Source of the DNA: Bacillota bacterium
Lineage (GTDB): Bacteria; Bacillota; Clostridia; Christensenellales; SZUA-584
DNA length: 64,000 bases
Direction of reading: 5' to 3'
Assembly: GCA_023412005.1 (NCBI GenBank)
Contig: JAEYOE010000027.1
Location: 1 to 64,000 of the forward strand
Positions 24,927-33,914 of the stretch are shown here, piece by piece; positions within the stretch are counted from its first letter, which is position 1, and the number at the start of each line of letters is the position of its first letter. The notes under the pieces were generated by a model that was given only the letters and a program-made list of their open reading frames with translations, searched no databases and was not told the DNA's origin. The translations under genes and the position numbers were made by a program.

Positions 24927-26726
24927 TTATTTGCCGCCTGAAATGCGATCTGCAATCTCATTTAAATAGAGCCATCTTTCCATCTTTTCATTCAGCATCG
25001 CTTCAAGCTCTTCTTCTTTCTTCAACAATCCTTCAAGAAGAACATAATCGCTGGCTTTCATTTCGATATCCTTTTTAACATCGTCCAGTTGCTGCTCCAA
25101 ATCTGCTATAACTTGTTCAATGACCGCAAACTCACGCTGCTCGTTAAACGTAAACTTTGATTTCTTCTGTTCTCTATCGTTAGGCTGCACTTTTTTTATC
25201 GGCTTCTTATTAACCAATTCCTTAGGCTTTTCAAAACACTTTGTTTCTTCCTTTATACGAATACAGTCTGAATAGCCGCCTAGATATTGTTTCAAAGTTC
25301 CATCATCCTGGAACTCGAATATCTTATCTGCAACTTTATCTAAAAAATATCTGTCATGGGATACTGCGACCACTGCGCCTTTAAAATTCTCAAGGTACTC
25401 CTCCAGAATCACCAGGGTCATTATATCGAGATCATTCGTAGGCTCATCCAAAAGAAGAATATTTGGCATCTCCATGATTGTTTTTAAAAGAGAGAGGCGC
25501 CTCTTTTCACCGCCTGATAACCGTCCAATGGTATTCCACTGTTGATCCGCCGGAAAAAGGAATCTTTCAAGCATCTGCGAAGGCGTTAACACCCCATCAA
25601 CCGTTTCGATATTTTCAGCGATACCTTTTATATAATCAATGACACGCATTGACGTGTCCATCTCTTCGCATTCTTGCGAATAATAGCTGACCTTAACTGT
25701 CTCCCCTGTCTCGATCGTTCCTGCATCCGGGTTTAAATCACCATGTATCATCTTAAGCAGCGTCGTTTTGCCGCACCCATTTTTACCAATGATGCCAATT
25801 CTGTCGTCACGCAATATTATATATTCAAAGTCTTTAACGATCTGCCTGTTGCAAAAGCTTTTTGAAACGTTATTAATGTGCACCGTCTTTTTACCCAGTC
25901 TTGACGCTACCGAACTCAGATCCAGCTTTTCAGCCGATGCTGAGCCCTCAATGTTGTTCATTTCTTCAAATCTGTCGATCCGTGCTTTGCTCTTGGTGCC
26001 GCGCGCCCTTGCACCACGTTGCATCCATTCAAGCTCCCGTCTCAAAAAACTTCGGCGTTTCCGTTCAGTCCCGATTTCCATCTCCTCACGCTGCGCTTTC
26101 AGCTCCAGAAACTTTGAATAATTAGCGGTATAACTGTAAAGCGATCCATGGTCTATCTCCAAAATTCTGTTGGTAACCCTGTCCAGAAAATAACGATCAT
26201 GTGTGACCATCAAAAGTGCGCCGGTGTATTTCTGAAGATACTTTTCCATCCATGCTACCATCTCGTTGTCAATATGATTCGTGGGTTCATCGAGAATCAA
26301 TATGTCGCTTTGGCAAATCAACGCGCTGGCAATCGAAACACGCTTTTTCTCTCCGCCGGACAGCAAACTTATATCTTTATCAAAATCCTTAAAGCCAAGA
26401 TTCGTTAAAATCGTTTTTGCCTCATATTCTTCTAGCTCTTTTTCTTTTTTTGACGAGCCTTTTAACACCTGCTCCAATATCGTTATATTCTCATCGAAAA
26501 CGGGGTTCTGAGGTAAATAGCCGACGCTTAAGCCGCTGGCTTTAGTGACTGAACCCGCGTCCGGTGTTTCAATCTCTGCAATGATCTTAAGAAACGTGGA
26601 TTTTCCTGTCCCGTTAATTCCAACGATACCTATTCTGTCCCCTTCATTTATATACAGTGAAATATCCTTAAATAGAGTTTTAGCTCCATAGCTTTTTGTT
26701 ATGTTTACCGCTGAACACAGAACCAT
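24927..26726 (-). CDS. uup: ABC-F ATPase Uup
   Basis: The protein has 599 residues and two ATPase domains: GINGTGKST, LSGGEKKRV and LILDEPTNHID; then GKNGCGKTT, LSGGEKRRL and LLLDEPTNDLD. The linker has the Uup-type WMQRGARARGTKSKARIDRF, and the C-terminus (about 530-599) is a predicted coiled coil that in Uup binds branched DNA. Uup-type proteins are linked to ribosome assembly and suppression of transposon excision. ATG at 26726 follows AAGGTG; a much longer upstream extension contains no ribosome site and reads as non-coding. Confidence 0.9.
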   Translation of the reverse strand: MVLCSAVNITKSYGAKTLFKDISLYINEGDRIGIVGINGTGKSTFLKIIAEIETPDAGSVTKASGLSVGYLPQNPVFDENITILEQVLKGSSKKEKELEEYEAKTILTNLGFKDFDKDISLLSGGEKKRVSIASALICQSDILILDEPTNHIDNEMVAWMEKYLQKYTGALLMVTHDRYFLDRVTNRILEIDHGSLYSYTANYSKFLELKAQREEMEIGTERKRRSFLRRELEWMQRGARARGTKSKARIDRFEEMNNIEGSASAEKLDLSSVASRLGKKTVHINNVSKSFCNRQIVKDFEYIILRDDRIGIIGKNGCGKTTLLKMIHGDLNPDAGTIETGETVKVSYYSQECEEMDTSMRVIDYIKGIAENIETVDGVLTPSQMLERFLFPADQQWNTIGRLSGGEKRRLSLLKTIMEMPNILLLDEPTNDLDIMTLVILEEYLENFKGAVVAVSHDRYFLDKVADKIFEFQDDGTLKQYLGGYSDCIRIKEETKCFEKPKELVNKKPIKKVQPNDREQKKSKFTFNEQREFAVIEQVIADLEQQLDDVKKDIEMKASDYVLLEGLLKKEEELEAMLNEKMERWLYLNEIADRISGGK

Positions 26727-27116
26727 TCTGAAACACCTTTTCATATTAATAATATAGCAAGAACTATGATATTGTATCATACCGCCATTAATATTTGCTG
26801 ACCTGTTTAAAATAATAAATAAGGACGATAAGCAGTCCATCATTATGACGCCACACCCCCCAGCCCTTGTTAGGGGGTAATACACAGTTTCATATAACAA
26901 TGTTTCGTCTCACCGAGATAAAAATTTCTAAAGAGCTATCTTGCTCAATTGATTTGCTCGGGATATGGCTTAAATAATAACGTTTCAAGGCTTTTACTAT
27001 AAATAAAACAGTCTGCCATTGTATCAATGACAGAGCGTGATAGGCATTTGAATCGATAAGGACAACATGAGCAGCCGAATGTGCGGGTGTATCCCCGATT
27101 TTGTGTAAATTCGAAA
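26727..27116. other. Intergenic, AT-rich, no gene seen
   Basis: About 390 bases between uup and the epimerase. The only structure noticed is CATTGATACAATG within a small hairpin on the minus strand at about 27010-27035, sharing its core with the terminator after tRNA-Glu. No frame has both length and a ribosome site. Confidence 0.5.
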
Positions 27117-27147
27117 GAGTGTAAGAAAATCAGAATTTCTTACACTC
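27117..27147 (-). terminator. Perfect inverted repeat at the epimerase 3' end
   Basis: GAGTGTAAGAAA (27117-27128) and TTTCTTACACTC (27136-27147) are exact reverse complements with a 7-base loop, overlapping the epimerase stop codon. Confidence 0.75.
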
Positions 27148-28189
27148 ACAATATTGAATAACCCTTTCTAAGATTATAATACTCGACATACCACGCCGCA
27201 AACTTCCTTAGTCCTTCTTGAATCGATACCTTTGGCTCAAATCCCACTGCATTTTTTATTAAATCAATAGATGCATAAGTCGCCATAACATCCCCCGGTT
27301 GAACTGATTGATATATCTTTTGAAAAACAACTTCTTTTCCGATAACCTCGGATAAGCTTTTCTCTAATGTCTGAATAAAATTAATAAGGCTCTCGGGACG
27401 GTTATTTCCAATATTATAGACAATGCTCGGAGCATCGCCGGTTGGGTGATTTCCCAACACTTTTTCTATGCCCTCAACAATATCATCAATGTAAGTAAAA
27501 TCTCTGTATATTATGTTTTCACTGCCGCTGTTTTGATAAATTGTAATGGGCTGTCCTGCAAAGTATTTGTTTGTGAATTCAAAATATGCCATATCCGGAC
27601 GACCGAATGGGCCGTATACAGTAAAAAAGCGCAAACCTGTCATAGGTATTTTATAAAGATAGCTGTATGCATATGCAACCAGCTCATTCGACTTTTTCGT
27701 CGCCGCATACAAGGATATGGGCTTATCAGTGAAGTCAGACTCTAAAAAAGGGCCCTTACTTTTGAGCCCATATACCGAGCTGGATGACGCATAGACCAAA
27801 TGCGAAACAGTGTGTTTCCGGCAGGCCTCGAGAATATTATAAAAGCCTATCAGATTGCTCTGTATATAGGCATCCGGGTTAATAAGCGAATATCTCACTC
27901 CCGGCTGGGCAGCCAAGTTGACCACAATATCCGGCCGCTGCTCATTAAAAATATCATCAACTGCTTTTTTATTTGCTATATCCTCTTGAATAAATGAATA
28001 ATCCTTAAATATTTTTAAGCGTTTTAAGCGTTCATGCTTTAGGTTGACATCATAATAATCGCTTAAGTTATCGACACCGATAATTCGGCAGCCTTTTTCG
28101 AGCAAGCTCTTGCACAAAAAGTAACCGATAAATCCAACAGAACCGGTAACAAGATAAACCTTTTTGTTGTCCACCTCTACAGTATTCAT
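27146..28189 (-). CDS. UDP-glucuronate 4-epimerase-like (YtcB-like)
   Basis: This 347-residue extended SDR sugar-nucleotide epimerase has the Rossmann motif GSVGFIG near residue 16, catalytic serine in ASSSSVYG, YAATKKS carrying the Tyr and Lys, and GLRFFTVYGPFGRPDMA, typical of enzymes making UDP-galacturonate from UDP-glucuronate. UDP-glucose dehydrogenase at the other end of the cluster would supply its substrate. Start at 28189 follows GAAGGAAGG. Context equals Bacillus ytcB, linked to spore-surface sugars. Other UDP-sugar epimerase specificities cannot be excluded. Confidence 0.87.
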   Translation of the reverse strand: MNTVEVDNKKVYLVTGSVGFIGYFLCKSLLEKGCRIIGVDNLSDYYDVNLKHERLKRLKIFKDYSFIQEDIANKKAVDDIFNEQRPDIVVNLAAQPGVRYSLINPDAYIQSNLIGFYNILEACRKHTVSHLVYASSSSVYGLKSKGPFLESDFTDKPISLYAATKKSNELVAYAYSYLYKIPMTGLRFFTVYGPFGRPDMAYFEFTNKYFAGQPITIYQNSGSENIIYRDFTYIDDIVEGIEKVLGNHPTGDAPSIVYNIGNNRPESLINFIQTLEKSLSEVIGKEVVFQKIYQSVQPGDVMATYASIDLIKNAVGFEPKVSIQEGLRKFAAWYVEYYNLRKGYSIL

Positions 28190-28277
28190 TTCAGCCTTCC
28201 TTCTCAAATATGAAGTTTATAAATTGCAGTCTGTAAATAATGTCTCTGCCATAATCCGGCCGACGTGATATAAACAA

Positions 28278-28304
28278 GGATGTTCCGATTGTCTTAGAAC
28301 ATCC
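28278..28304 (-). terminator. Hairpin after CotE-like gene 1
   Basis: GGATGTTC (28278-28285) and GAACATCC (28297-28304) form a perfect 8-bp stem, followed on the minus strand by TTGTTTAT. It probably separates the CotE-like gene from the epimerase. Confidence 0.6.
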
Positions 28305-28326
28305 CCGTATATCCACCCATTTTCAT

Positions 28327-28872
28327 TTAATCATCTTCAAACTCATCAAATTCATCTTTTTCTTCCACCGTGATCTCCTCGGCATCGTCCGTCTCGCTGA
28401 TTGCATTGATGACTTTTACGTTTAGCGTTGTCTGACCAATGATTTCAGCACCAAGTTCGTATTCGACCTGAGCCTTCACGCAGGCGCTCTCATGCCCATC
28501 AACAATCGAAGTTCCGCAGCACTTTGGGGCTTCTTTGATCCAGGCTCTGATTTCCTCGTCGCTATACACCTCCGCACCCTTTGCGTAGATCGTGACAACA
28601 TCCGAGAACTTTGTGCTGGCCTTTGCAACCTTTGTATCGCCATTCAGACCATACCATACATGGGTGTCGAATTTCCCGTTTACCCTTACAGCCTTTCCGT
28701 TTTCAACATTCCCTTCAAATGTACAGCCCGAAATTTCAGCATCAGTTATTATACATCCAAGAATTTTCGCGGGTCTCTTTCTTTCATAAGTATTGATATC
28801 GATACCTTTGCTGAAAACTTTCGAGCTTTGACCGTACGCGGCCTTTGCGATAATTTTCTTAATTTCCTCCAT
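28327..28872 (-). CDS. CotE-like spore coat morphogenetic protein 1
   Basis: The 181-residue protein follows the CotE plan throughout: opening IIAKAAYGQSSKVFSKG, KILGCIITDAEI, the VNGKFDTHVWYGLNGDTKV strand pair, EAPKCCGTSI, and YELGAEIIGQTTLNVKV. The last 25 residues are very acidic (EKDEFDEFEDD), as in Bacillus CotE, where the tail recruits outer-coat proteins. It would act on the mother-cell side of the forming spore. GAGGGAG precedes the ATG. It is one of three paralogues here. CotE is best known from Bacilli; assignment is by pattern, not alignment. Confidence 0.85.
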   Translation of the reverse strand: MEEIKKIIAKAAYGQSSKVFSKGIDINTYERKRPAKILGCIITDAEISGCTFEGNVENGKAVRVNGKFDTHVWYGLNGDTKVAKASTKFSDVVTIYAKGAEVYSDEEIRAWIKEAPKCCGTSIVDGHESACVKAQVEYELGAEIIGQTTLNVKVINAISETDDAEEITVEEKDEFDEFEDD

Positions 28873-28939
28873 TATTCTCCCTCTTTCCGGCGGCTATGTG
28901 TCTGTTCGCACAGAGACTCATAACCTTCTGAATTGAAAT

Positions 28940-29416
28940 TCATTCCACAACTTCTACCATTAGCCTTGAATCTCCGACAACTTCTGCCGAAATCTTTATC
29001 CGGGCCACAATCTTAATCTTGTTCCCTTCAAGTTTTGTTTCGGCAATCACGGGAGTATCTTCAATTCTCGCTGATGCAGCGACAGAGCCGACTGGCCTTG
29101 CGCTGCGTTCCTGTATGGGAATATTCTCATGATAAAGAACCGATGAAGAGCCAACAGCCGTATCATGTCCATTGTTATGAGCATACCAAATATGCATATC
29201 AAAAGACCCTTTTACCGGAACATAATAACGGCTTTTTTCGGGCACTTTCCATTTAAGCGCTTTTGGCTGCTCAATGTTCGTAATGGTCGATCCCACTATG
29301 CGGTCAGGAATTATATCCTTTGGCAGTTCCATATATTGAACATACTCAATAACCTTGGATCCTCTCCCACAGGTCGTTTTTACGATTATCTCTCGATGAT
29401 TATTTGATTCCACCAA
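28940..29416 (-). CDS. CotE-like spore coat protein 2 (divergent)
   Basis: This 158-residue protein has the same core as its neighbour: EIIVKTTCGRGSKVIEYVQ, VGSTITNIEQ, VKGSFDMHIWYAHNNGHDT, and the end KISAEVVGDSRLMVEVVE. The acidic C-terminal tail is missing, and the middle carries an insertion rich in Lys and Pro. A single Cys remains. The start is TTG at 29416 or GTG at 29413, after AAGGGGGA. It ends 67 bases before the next CotE-like gene, so the two are probably co-transcribed. Loss of the tail suggests a structural rather than recruiting role. Confidence 0.78.
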   Translation of the reverse strand: MVESNNHREIIVKTTCGRGSKVIEYVQYMELPKDIIPDRIVGSTITNIEQPKALKWKVPEKSRYYVPVKGSFDMHIWYAHNNGHDTAVGSSSVLYHENIPIQERSARPVGSVAASARIEDTPVIAETKLEGNKIKIVARIKISAEVVGDSRLMVEVVE

Positions 29417-29540
29417 AAATCCCCCTTCGACTATATTATTGCAGATATACCCACATCGCAGCTAATCTTATATTTGATCTGTTATATAGTATTCTTATTT
29501 CGAACTAATGTGACTGGCTGTATAAATCTCGTCTATGAAA

Positions 29541-29572
29541 AAGGGACTCACTCTTTTTTATATGAGTCCCTT
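29541..29572 (-). terminator. Terminator of the cotS-cotSA operon
   Basis: AAGGGACTCA (29541-29550) and TGAGTCCCTT (29563-29572) are exact reverse complements; the minus strand continues with TTT. It lies just past the glycosyltransferase stop. Confidence 0.85.
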
Positions 29573-29592
29573 ACAGAATCTTTTACAGCGGT

Positions 29593-30741
29593 CTAATGAA
29601 ACATCCTCTTGGATTCAAATAAACCAATCAGATCCGATGCGACTCTCTCCCATGAATACTTTTCCTCAGCAAGCATCCTTCCGGTCCTTCCCATTTCCAG
29701 CGCAGTTGATGGCTGGTCGAATAAATACGTGATTGCATCTGCGAATGCTTGAGGTTGGTTATATTCGCTGATTACAATACCATTTCCAAATCCTCTTACA
29801 ACCTCGGCATTGCCCCCTTTGTCCGTCGTAATAATGGGAAGACCTGCCGCCATTGCCTCATAGTGTACCCTGGCCAACGGCTCTCTCCATTGAGATGCGC
29901 AGACGAAAACATCTGCAAGGTAATAATGAGCAATCACTTCTTTCGGAGAAAGGAAACCGGTCAGAATGGTATCTGCATTCAATTCTTCTGACATCTGCTT
30001 AACTTGCCGTACATAACTGTCTTCTTGATTTTCGCCATACCACTTGCTTCCGACAAGTACAAGCGCTGTATTCGGATGACTCTCCAAAACATCTCTAATC
30101 GCTTTTATTAGAATATGAGCACCCTTTTTGGGGCTGAGCCGCCCGACAAAGAGCACCACTTTTTTGTTTGACAGCCCATACTTGATCTTTAACTGTTCTC
30201 TTATCTGCATCGCTTCTTCAGAACAAACAGGCTGGTACCGATGAATGTCCACACCGGAATAGACTGTGGTAATTTTTGGTGACGCTTGAGGATAAAGCTT
30301 AATTGTTTCTTCCGAAATAAACCTGCTGACAGTCGTTATAAACCTGACTTTCTCAATGCACCTCTCACCATCCCCTTTAGAGATCTTAGACGGATGAAAC
30401 ATCTCATTGTGCAGACTTAAGCTGATTGGAGCATCCGGAAAAGCCTCGGCAATTAAATTGACCCATTTGGGACGGTTAAAAACATGTATCAAATCATACT
30501 CACCCTTAATATGATTGATTATATTATGAATATAGTTTTGTTTTTGTTTACCGTTAACCCGAATAAAATGAGTGTTGCCTTTATCCTCCACCAGCGGCAG
30601 GTTTGGATCTTCAATGCTAAACACTGTGACATCATGTTTTTCTTGTATATACGGCATTACTGCATCTATATATTGTTGAATCGCACCGCCGCGAATTGGA
30701 GGTACGGGCAGCTTTTCAGTACATATCATCGCAATTTTCAA
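29593..30741 (-). CDS. cotSA: CotSA-like spore coat glycosyltransferase (GT4)
   Basis: This 382-residue GT-B fold transferase of family 4 has the acceptor-side loop TEKLPVPPIRGGAIQQYID near the start, as in CotSA. The nucleotide-sugar domain has VVLFVGRLSPKKGAHILI and the EX7E-type segment EPLARVHYEAMAAGLPIITT. It should transfer a UDP-sugar onto a coat protein or glycan. The start is TTG at 30741 after GAGGGGG, two bases after the preceding cotS-like stop, so it is translationally coupled. The neighbouring UDP-sugar enzymes are plausible donor suppliers. Confidence 0.88.
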   Translation of the reverse strand: MKIAMICTEKLPVPPIRGGAIQQYIDAVMPYIQEKHDVTVFSIEDPNLPLVEDKGNTHFIRVNGKQKQNYIHNIINHIKGEYDLIHVFNRPKWVNLIAEAFPDAPISLSLHNEMFHPSKISKGDGERCIEKVRFITTVSRFISEETIKLYPQASPKITTVYSGVDIHRYQPVCSEEAMQIREQLKIKYGLSNKKVVLFVGRLSPKKGAHILIKAIRDVLESHPNTALVLVGSKWYGENQEDSYVRQVKQMSEELNADTILTGFLSPKEVIAHYYLADVFVCASQWREPLARVHYEAMAAGLPIITTDKGGNAEVVRGFGNGIVISEYNQPQAFADAITYLFDQPSTALEMGRTGRMLAEEKYSWERVASDLIGLFESKRMFH

Positions 30742-30743
30742 GG

Positions 30744-31757
30744 CTATACCCCCTCTATTAATGCACTCAATAAATTCTGTTTTGACAATTCGAGCCGTCC
30801 GATGATTTCTATGCTTGAAGCCTTAACCGACTTATTTTTAATAAACTGATTCTTGACACATCCAAAAAAACCATGTGGAAAAAGGCTGTCTATATAAACC
30901 ATCTTTCTCTCTTCAGCAGACAGCACACGGCCCTTCTCATACCATGTGATAATATTTTTCATGACTTGCTCATTCCATTCGCTTTGGTTCTCCATCGTCT
31001 TGAGTATAATTTTTCTTAAATCTCTGGCTGCCAACTCATAAGTCACTCCATCCAGATCTAAAACATACACACCCTTGGGCGTAAGCAGTGCGTTGCCTTT
31101 GCCGAAATCCTGATGACACAATACAACAGATGAAGAACCCGGACATGACAATTGGTTATACTCGGAATGCTCAAGGTATTCTAATGCTTTTTCACCTAAC
31201 ACGACAATTGGTTCAATCCACTTTAAATACGTTTCATGAACAGCAATACCAGCCTTTTGCTGCGAAACGCTTTTCCAGTCTTTCATTTTGTTTAACATAG
31301 ACTGATATTGTTCCGGCCATTTTGAAAGCTTTGTTGAAACTCTGGCCTCATGCGGCGGCTTATACCCTTGAGAACACATATGAAACAGGGCCAAGCCCTT
31401 CATGGACGCTTCAAAATCCTCTTTTATATTGAAATTAAGCTGCTTGCCGTCCACCCATTCATATAAAATAAAAAGATCATTATTATAATGCGTGATAGAC
31501 TCGCTCATTTTATTCTCTATTATACCCGGCACAAGCCCGCCCTTGGTTTTTATATACTTTTGAGCCTCACTTGAGAATAAAACCTTCTCAGGTGATTTGT
31601 TTAATCTTTTAAGACATAACGCCCCTTTGTCCAGTATAACCTTCCATACTGTCTTGATGCCGCCCTGTTGAATGACCTGTATTGTCACCGGATGAACTTC
31701 ATATTGTGCCAATACGCCGCGTGCAATATCATCCAAGCTCATATTCTGATCAAGCAT
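30744..31757 (-). CDS. CotS-family kinase-fold spore coat protein 2
   Basis: This 337-residue aminoglycoside-phosphotransferase/choline-kinase fold protein of the CotS/CotI family has the catalytic loop LCHQDFGKGNALL (HxDxxxxN) and the metal aspartate in VYVLDLDGVTYELAARDLRK; an N-lobe lysine is in GALCLKRLNK. These residues suggest it could phosphorylate a sugar or coat protein, although CotS activity is not well defined. ATG at 31757 follows GGGGGGATTAGA; the extended frame to 31772 is less likely. Gap to the preceding cotS-like gene is 16 bases. Confidence 0.87.
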   Translation of the reverse strand: MLDQNMSLDDIARGVLAQYEVHPVTIQVIQQGGIKTVWKVILDKGALCLKRLNKSPEKVLFSSEAQKYIKTKGGLVPGIIENKMSESITHYNNDLFILYEWVDGKQLNFNIKEDFEASMKGLALFHMCSQGYKPPHEARVSTKLSKWPEQYQSMLNKMKDWKSVSQQKAGIAVHETYLKWIEPIVVLGEKALEYLEHSEYNQLSCPGSSSVVLCHQDFGKGNALLTPKGVYVLDLDGVTYELAARDLRKIILKTMENQSEWNEQVMKNIITWYEKGRVLSAEERKMVYIDSLFPHGFFGCVKNQFIKNKSVKASSIEIIGRLELSKQNLLSALIEGV

Positions 31758-31773
31758 TCTAATCCCCCCCATT

Positions 31774-32817
31774 TTACAAAAACTCTTTTATTATTGTTTC
31801 GTATTGATCCAGTACACTCTCTTTTGACCGTTCAACAGCAACCATTTCTTTGAGACGGCTGAGATATTTATTTTCGGTCCAGTCCTTCTCCCTGCGCCGA
31901 TAGTATTTATCCATTATGCCGTTAAACAGATGCGGAAAATTCAAATCCATTTTTACAACTGCCCATTCATCAAAAGTCAGCGGATTGACTTGTTGATACC
32001 AGTTCAAAATAGCATGCAATAACGAATAATCCCACTTCCCGTTTTTCTTCATCACCTTATTAAGCAGCTTTCTGATATCCCGAGCCGGCAGCTCAATTGT
32101 CAGTGAATCTGTGTCCAAAACATATACTTTTTTGTCTGCAGAATTTATTAAAATATTCCCTGCTGCAAAGTCTTGATGGCATAACCCTCCATTAACGACT
32201 AACTTCTCAACCCACGTTGTATACGGCAGACTGCGTATACCATCCAAGGTATCCATCATCTTATTTAAAAACGGGGGAAAAACATCAAGGATGAGCTTTC
32301 CAAACTCTCCATGTTCGGTTTTGCTCAATTCTTCGTTATACAGACCCTTTAACCTGGTAATGTCAGCGCTATAGTCTTGCAGCCAATTGCCAAGGTGCTG
32401 ACGGATTTTTATCTCTTTTGGCGGAATAAATCCTGAAGATGCTGAGTGGAACCGCGCCATTTCTTTAACAAGGGTTTCCAATTCGTTTAGTTTTTTGTAA
32501 TCCGGATTTTTGCCTTCGACAGCGTCAATAAGGATAAAACAATTTTCACCTATTTTGACGTAAGGCTCACCGTCACTTGTCTTATTGATGTTTGGAATGT
32601 TGATACCTTTATTTTGTAAATGAGAAATGGCTGCTAATAAAAAAAGCAGCAGCGATTCTGAATTTGGGTGTTTCTTAAGAATCTTCATACCTGCTGAGGT
32701 ATCTATCCACCAGACACCTTTTTTTTGTTTATATGATTCCGTTCGGATTTCCTTTACTGAATATGGGTATCTATCCAATACCTCCTTCAACGGTTCGGCG
32801 TTTATATTATCTATCAT
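31774..32817 (-). CDS. CotS-family kinase-fold spore coat protein 1
   Basis: This 347-residue paralogue of the next gene has the catalytic loop LCHQDFAAGNILI and the metal-binding YVLDTDSLTIELPARDIRK, with GMKILKKH in the N-lobe. Strong AGGAGG stands 8 bases before the ATG. It is the first gene of a tightly packed trio with the second cotS-like gene and cotSA, the same three-gene logic as in Bacillus (cotI, cotS and cotSA). It is likely made late in the mother cell. Confidence 0.88.
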   Translation of the reverse strand: MIDNINAEPLKEVLDRYPYSVKEIRTESYKQKKGVWWIDTSAGMKILKKHPNSESLLLFLLAAISHLQNKGINIPNINKTSDGEPYVKIGENCFILIDAVEGKNPDYKKLNELETLVKEMARFHSASSGFIPPKEIKIRQHLGNWLQDYSADITRLKGLYNEELSKTEHGEFGKLILDVFPPFLNKMMDTLDGIRSLPYTTWVEKLVVNGGLCHQDFAAGNILINSADKKVYVLDTDSLTIELPARDIRKLLNKVMKKNGKWDYSLLHAILNWYQQVNPLTFDEWAVVKMDLNFPHLFNGIMDKYYRRREKDWTENKYLSRLKEMVAVERSKESVLDQYETIIKEFL

Positions 32818-32959
32818 TTATTGACCTCCTGTTCTGATTAAATAAAAGGATGCTCAACCTAATTGGAACACCCTGCACACAACGGCTTCTATTCAGGCTT
32901 TCCCAGATCCATCGTAAGATCAAACCATCTTCATTCTTAATATATGTTCTGCTGAGTAT

Positions 32960-33421
32960 CTATGTTTCAAATACTTTCACATTCAGCACAGTATCGCCAA
33001 TAATTTCTGCTTCCAGTGTATATTCTATTTGTACTGCGATCTGATTCTTTTCCGCATTGGTTATGTAAATTGTCTCAAGACATTTGGGTTCCTCTTTCAG
33101 CCTAATAAAAGCCTCTTCATTGCAATAATTCTCGAAGCCTTGTTTGTCAATTTCAAGGTAATCCGAAAAAATGGTACTTACTTTAATCACTTTTGTATCG
33201 TTGTCCACGTGATACCAAATATGTAAGTGAGATTGAACTTCTGCTTTCATTTTTATGCTTTTATCAAATACGCCTTCAATTAATGAACCTTTAACCTTTG
33301 CACGGCATATGGTGCATCCTAAAACACGCCCTTCATCGTATGTAATACGGATGATTTTTCGACATGTCTTTATTGCGGCACCATATACAGCTTTAACTAT
33401 GATTTTTTTATTTTCTTCCAA
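32960..33421 (-). CDS. CotE-like spore coat protein 3
   Basis: This 153-residue protein shares KKIIVKAVYGAAIKTCRKI, RVLGCTICRAKVKGS, LHIWYHVDNDTKVIKVSTIFSD, EEPKCLETIYI and IEYTLEAEIIGDTVLNVKV with the other two CotE-like proteins, closest to copy 1. It stops right after the last strand with no acidic tail. The start is TTG after GGGGGAAAG. Four or five cysteines are present, mostly in the first half, possibly for coat cross-linking. It is separated from the cotS trio by about 140 bases. Confidence 0.82.
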   Translation of the reverse strand: MEENKKIIVKAVYGAAIKTCRKIIRITYDEGRVLGCTICRAKVKGSLIEGVFDKSIKMKAEVQSHLHIWYHVDNDTKVIKVSTIFSDYLEIDKQGFENYCNEEAFIRLKEEPKCLETIYITNAEKNQIAVQIEYTLEAEIIGDTVLNVKVFET

Positions 33422-33492
33422 GGGCTTTCCCCCTTATCGAGAGATATAATCATGTTATTTTAATCTATTAGGATATCTTTCTGAAAAGCATT

Positions 33493-33525
33493 TACCCGGC
33501 AAAGTTTACTTAACTTTACCGGGTA
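33493..33525 (-). terminator. Hairpin terminator after the acidic-tail gene
   Basis: On the minus strand TACCCGGTAAAGTT, loop AAGTA and AACTTTGCCGGGTA pair fully apart from one G-U. A weak T-rich stretch follows. Confidence 0.7.
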
Positions 33526-33550
33526 GCAAGGTCACTCATGAATATGAGAA

Positions 33551-33814
33551 CTATTCTTCCTCTTCTTCCTCCGGCTCTTCCTCTTCTTCTTCTTCCGGCT
33601 CTTCCTCAGCGTTTACCCAAGCAACCTTAACGGCCAGTGCCCCTTGGTATTCATCATTTTCATACTTTATTTTATACGTTAGTTCTTTATCCTCAGGAAC
33701 AGCAACTTTTTCAGACTCCACAACAAGTCCATTTTGTATAAATTTCTTTGGCAAATCCTTTAAAAAATCGTAAATTTCAGCATGAGTACCTACAAATTTA
33801 TCTTGATATTTCAT
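33551..33814 (-). CDS. Small protein with glutamate-repeat tail
   Basis: This 87-residue protein has residues 1-69 as a compact alpha/beta domain (HAEIYDFLKDLPKKFIQNG, then paired strands ending ALAVKVAWV) that resembles the amphi-Trp domain pattern; the match is from memory. Residues 70-87 are almost only Glu with two Pro, encoded by a TCTTCC-type simple repeat that could vary in length. AAAGGATGG precedes the ATG. Placed among coat genes, it may be a coat or cargo protein using its acidic tail for binding, as CotE does. That role is inferred. Confidence 0.7.
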   Translation of the reverse strand: MKYQDKFVGTHAEIYDFLKDLPKKFIQNGLVVESEKVAVPEDKELTYKIKYENDEYQGALAVKVAWVNAEEEPEEEEEEEPEEEEEE

Positions 33815-33914
33815 TTAGATATATCCATCCTTTCAATAGTGGGTATGTGATAATAACATTATATTCGTCATTACAATACATGTGAGTCATTACGTTTATT
33901 AAAAATCTCATGTA

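Noticed and set aside
26727..26900. 58-codon N-terminal extension of Uup
   Set aside because: No ribosome site; sequence is not protein-like, and AAGGTG precedes the ATG at 26726.
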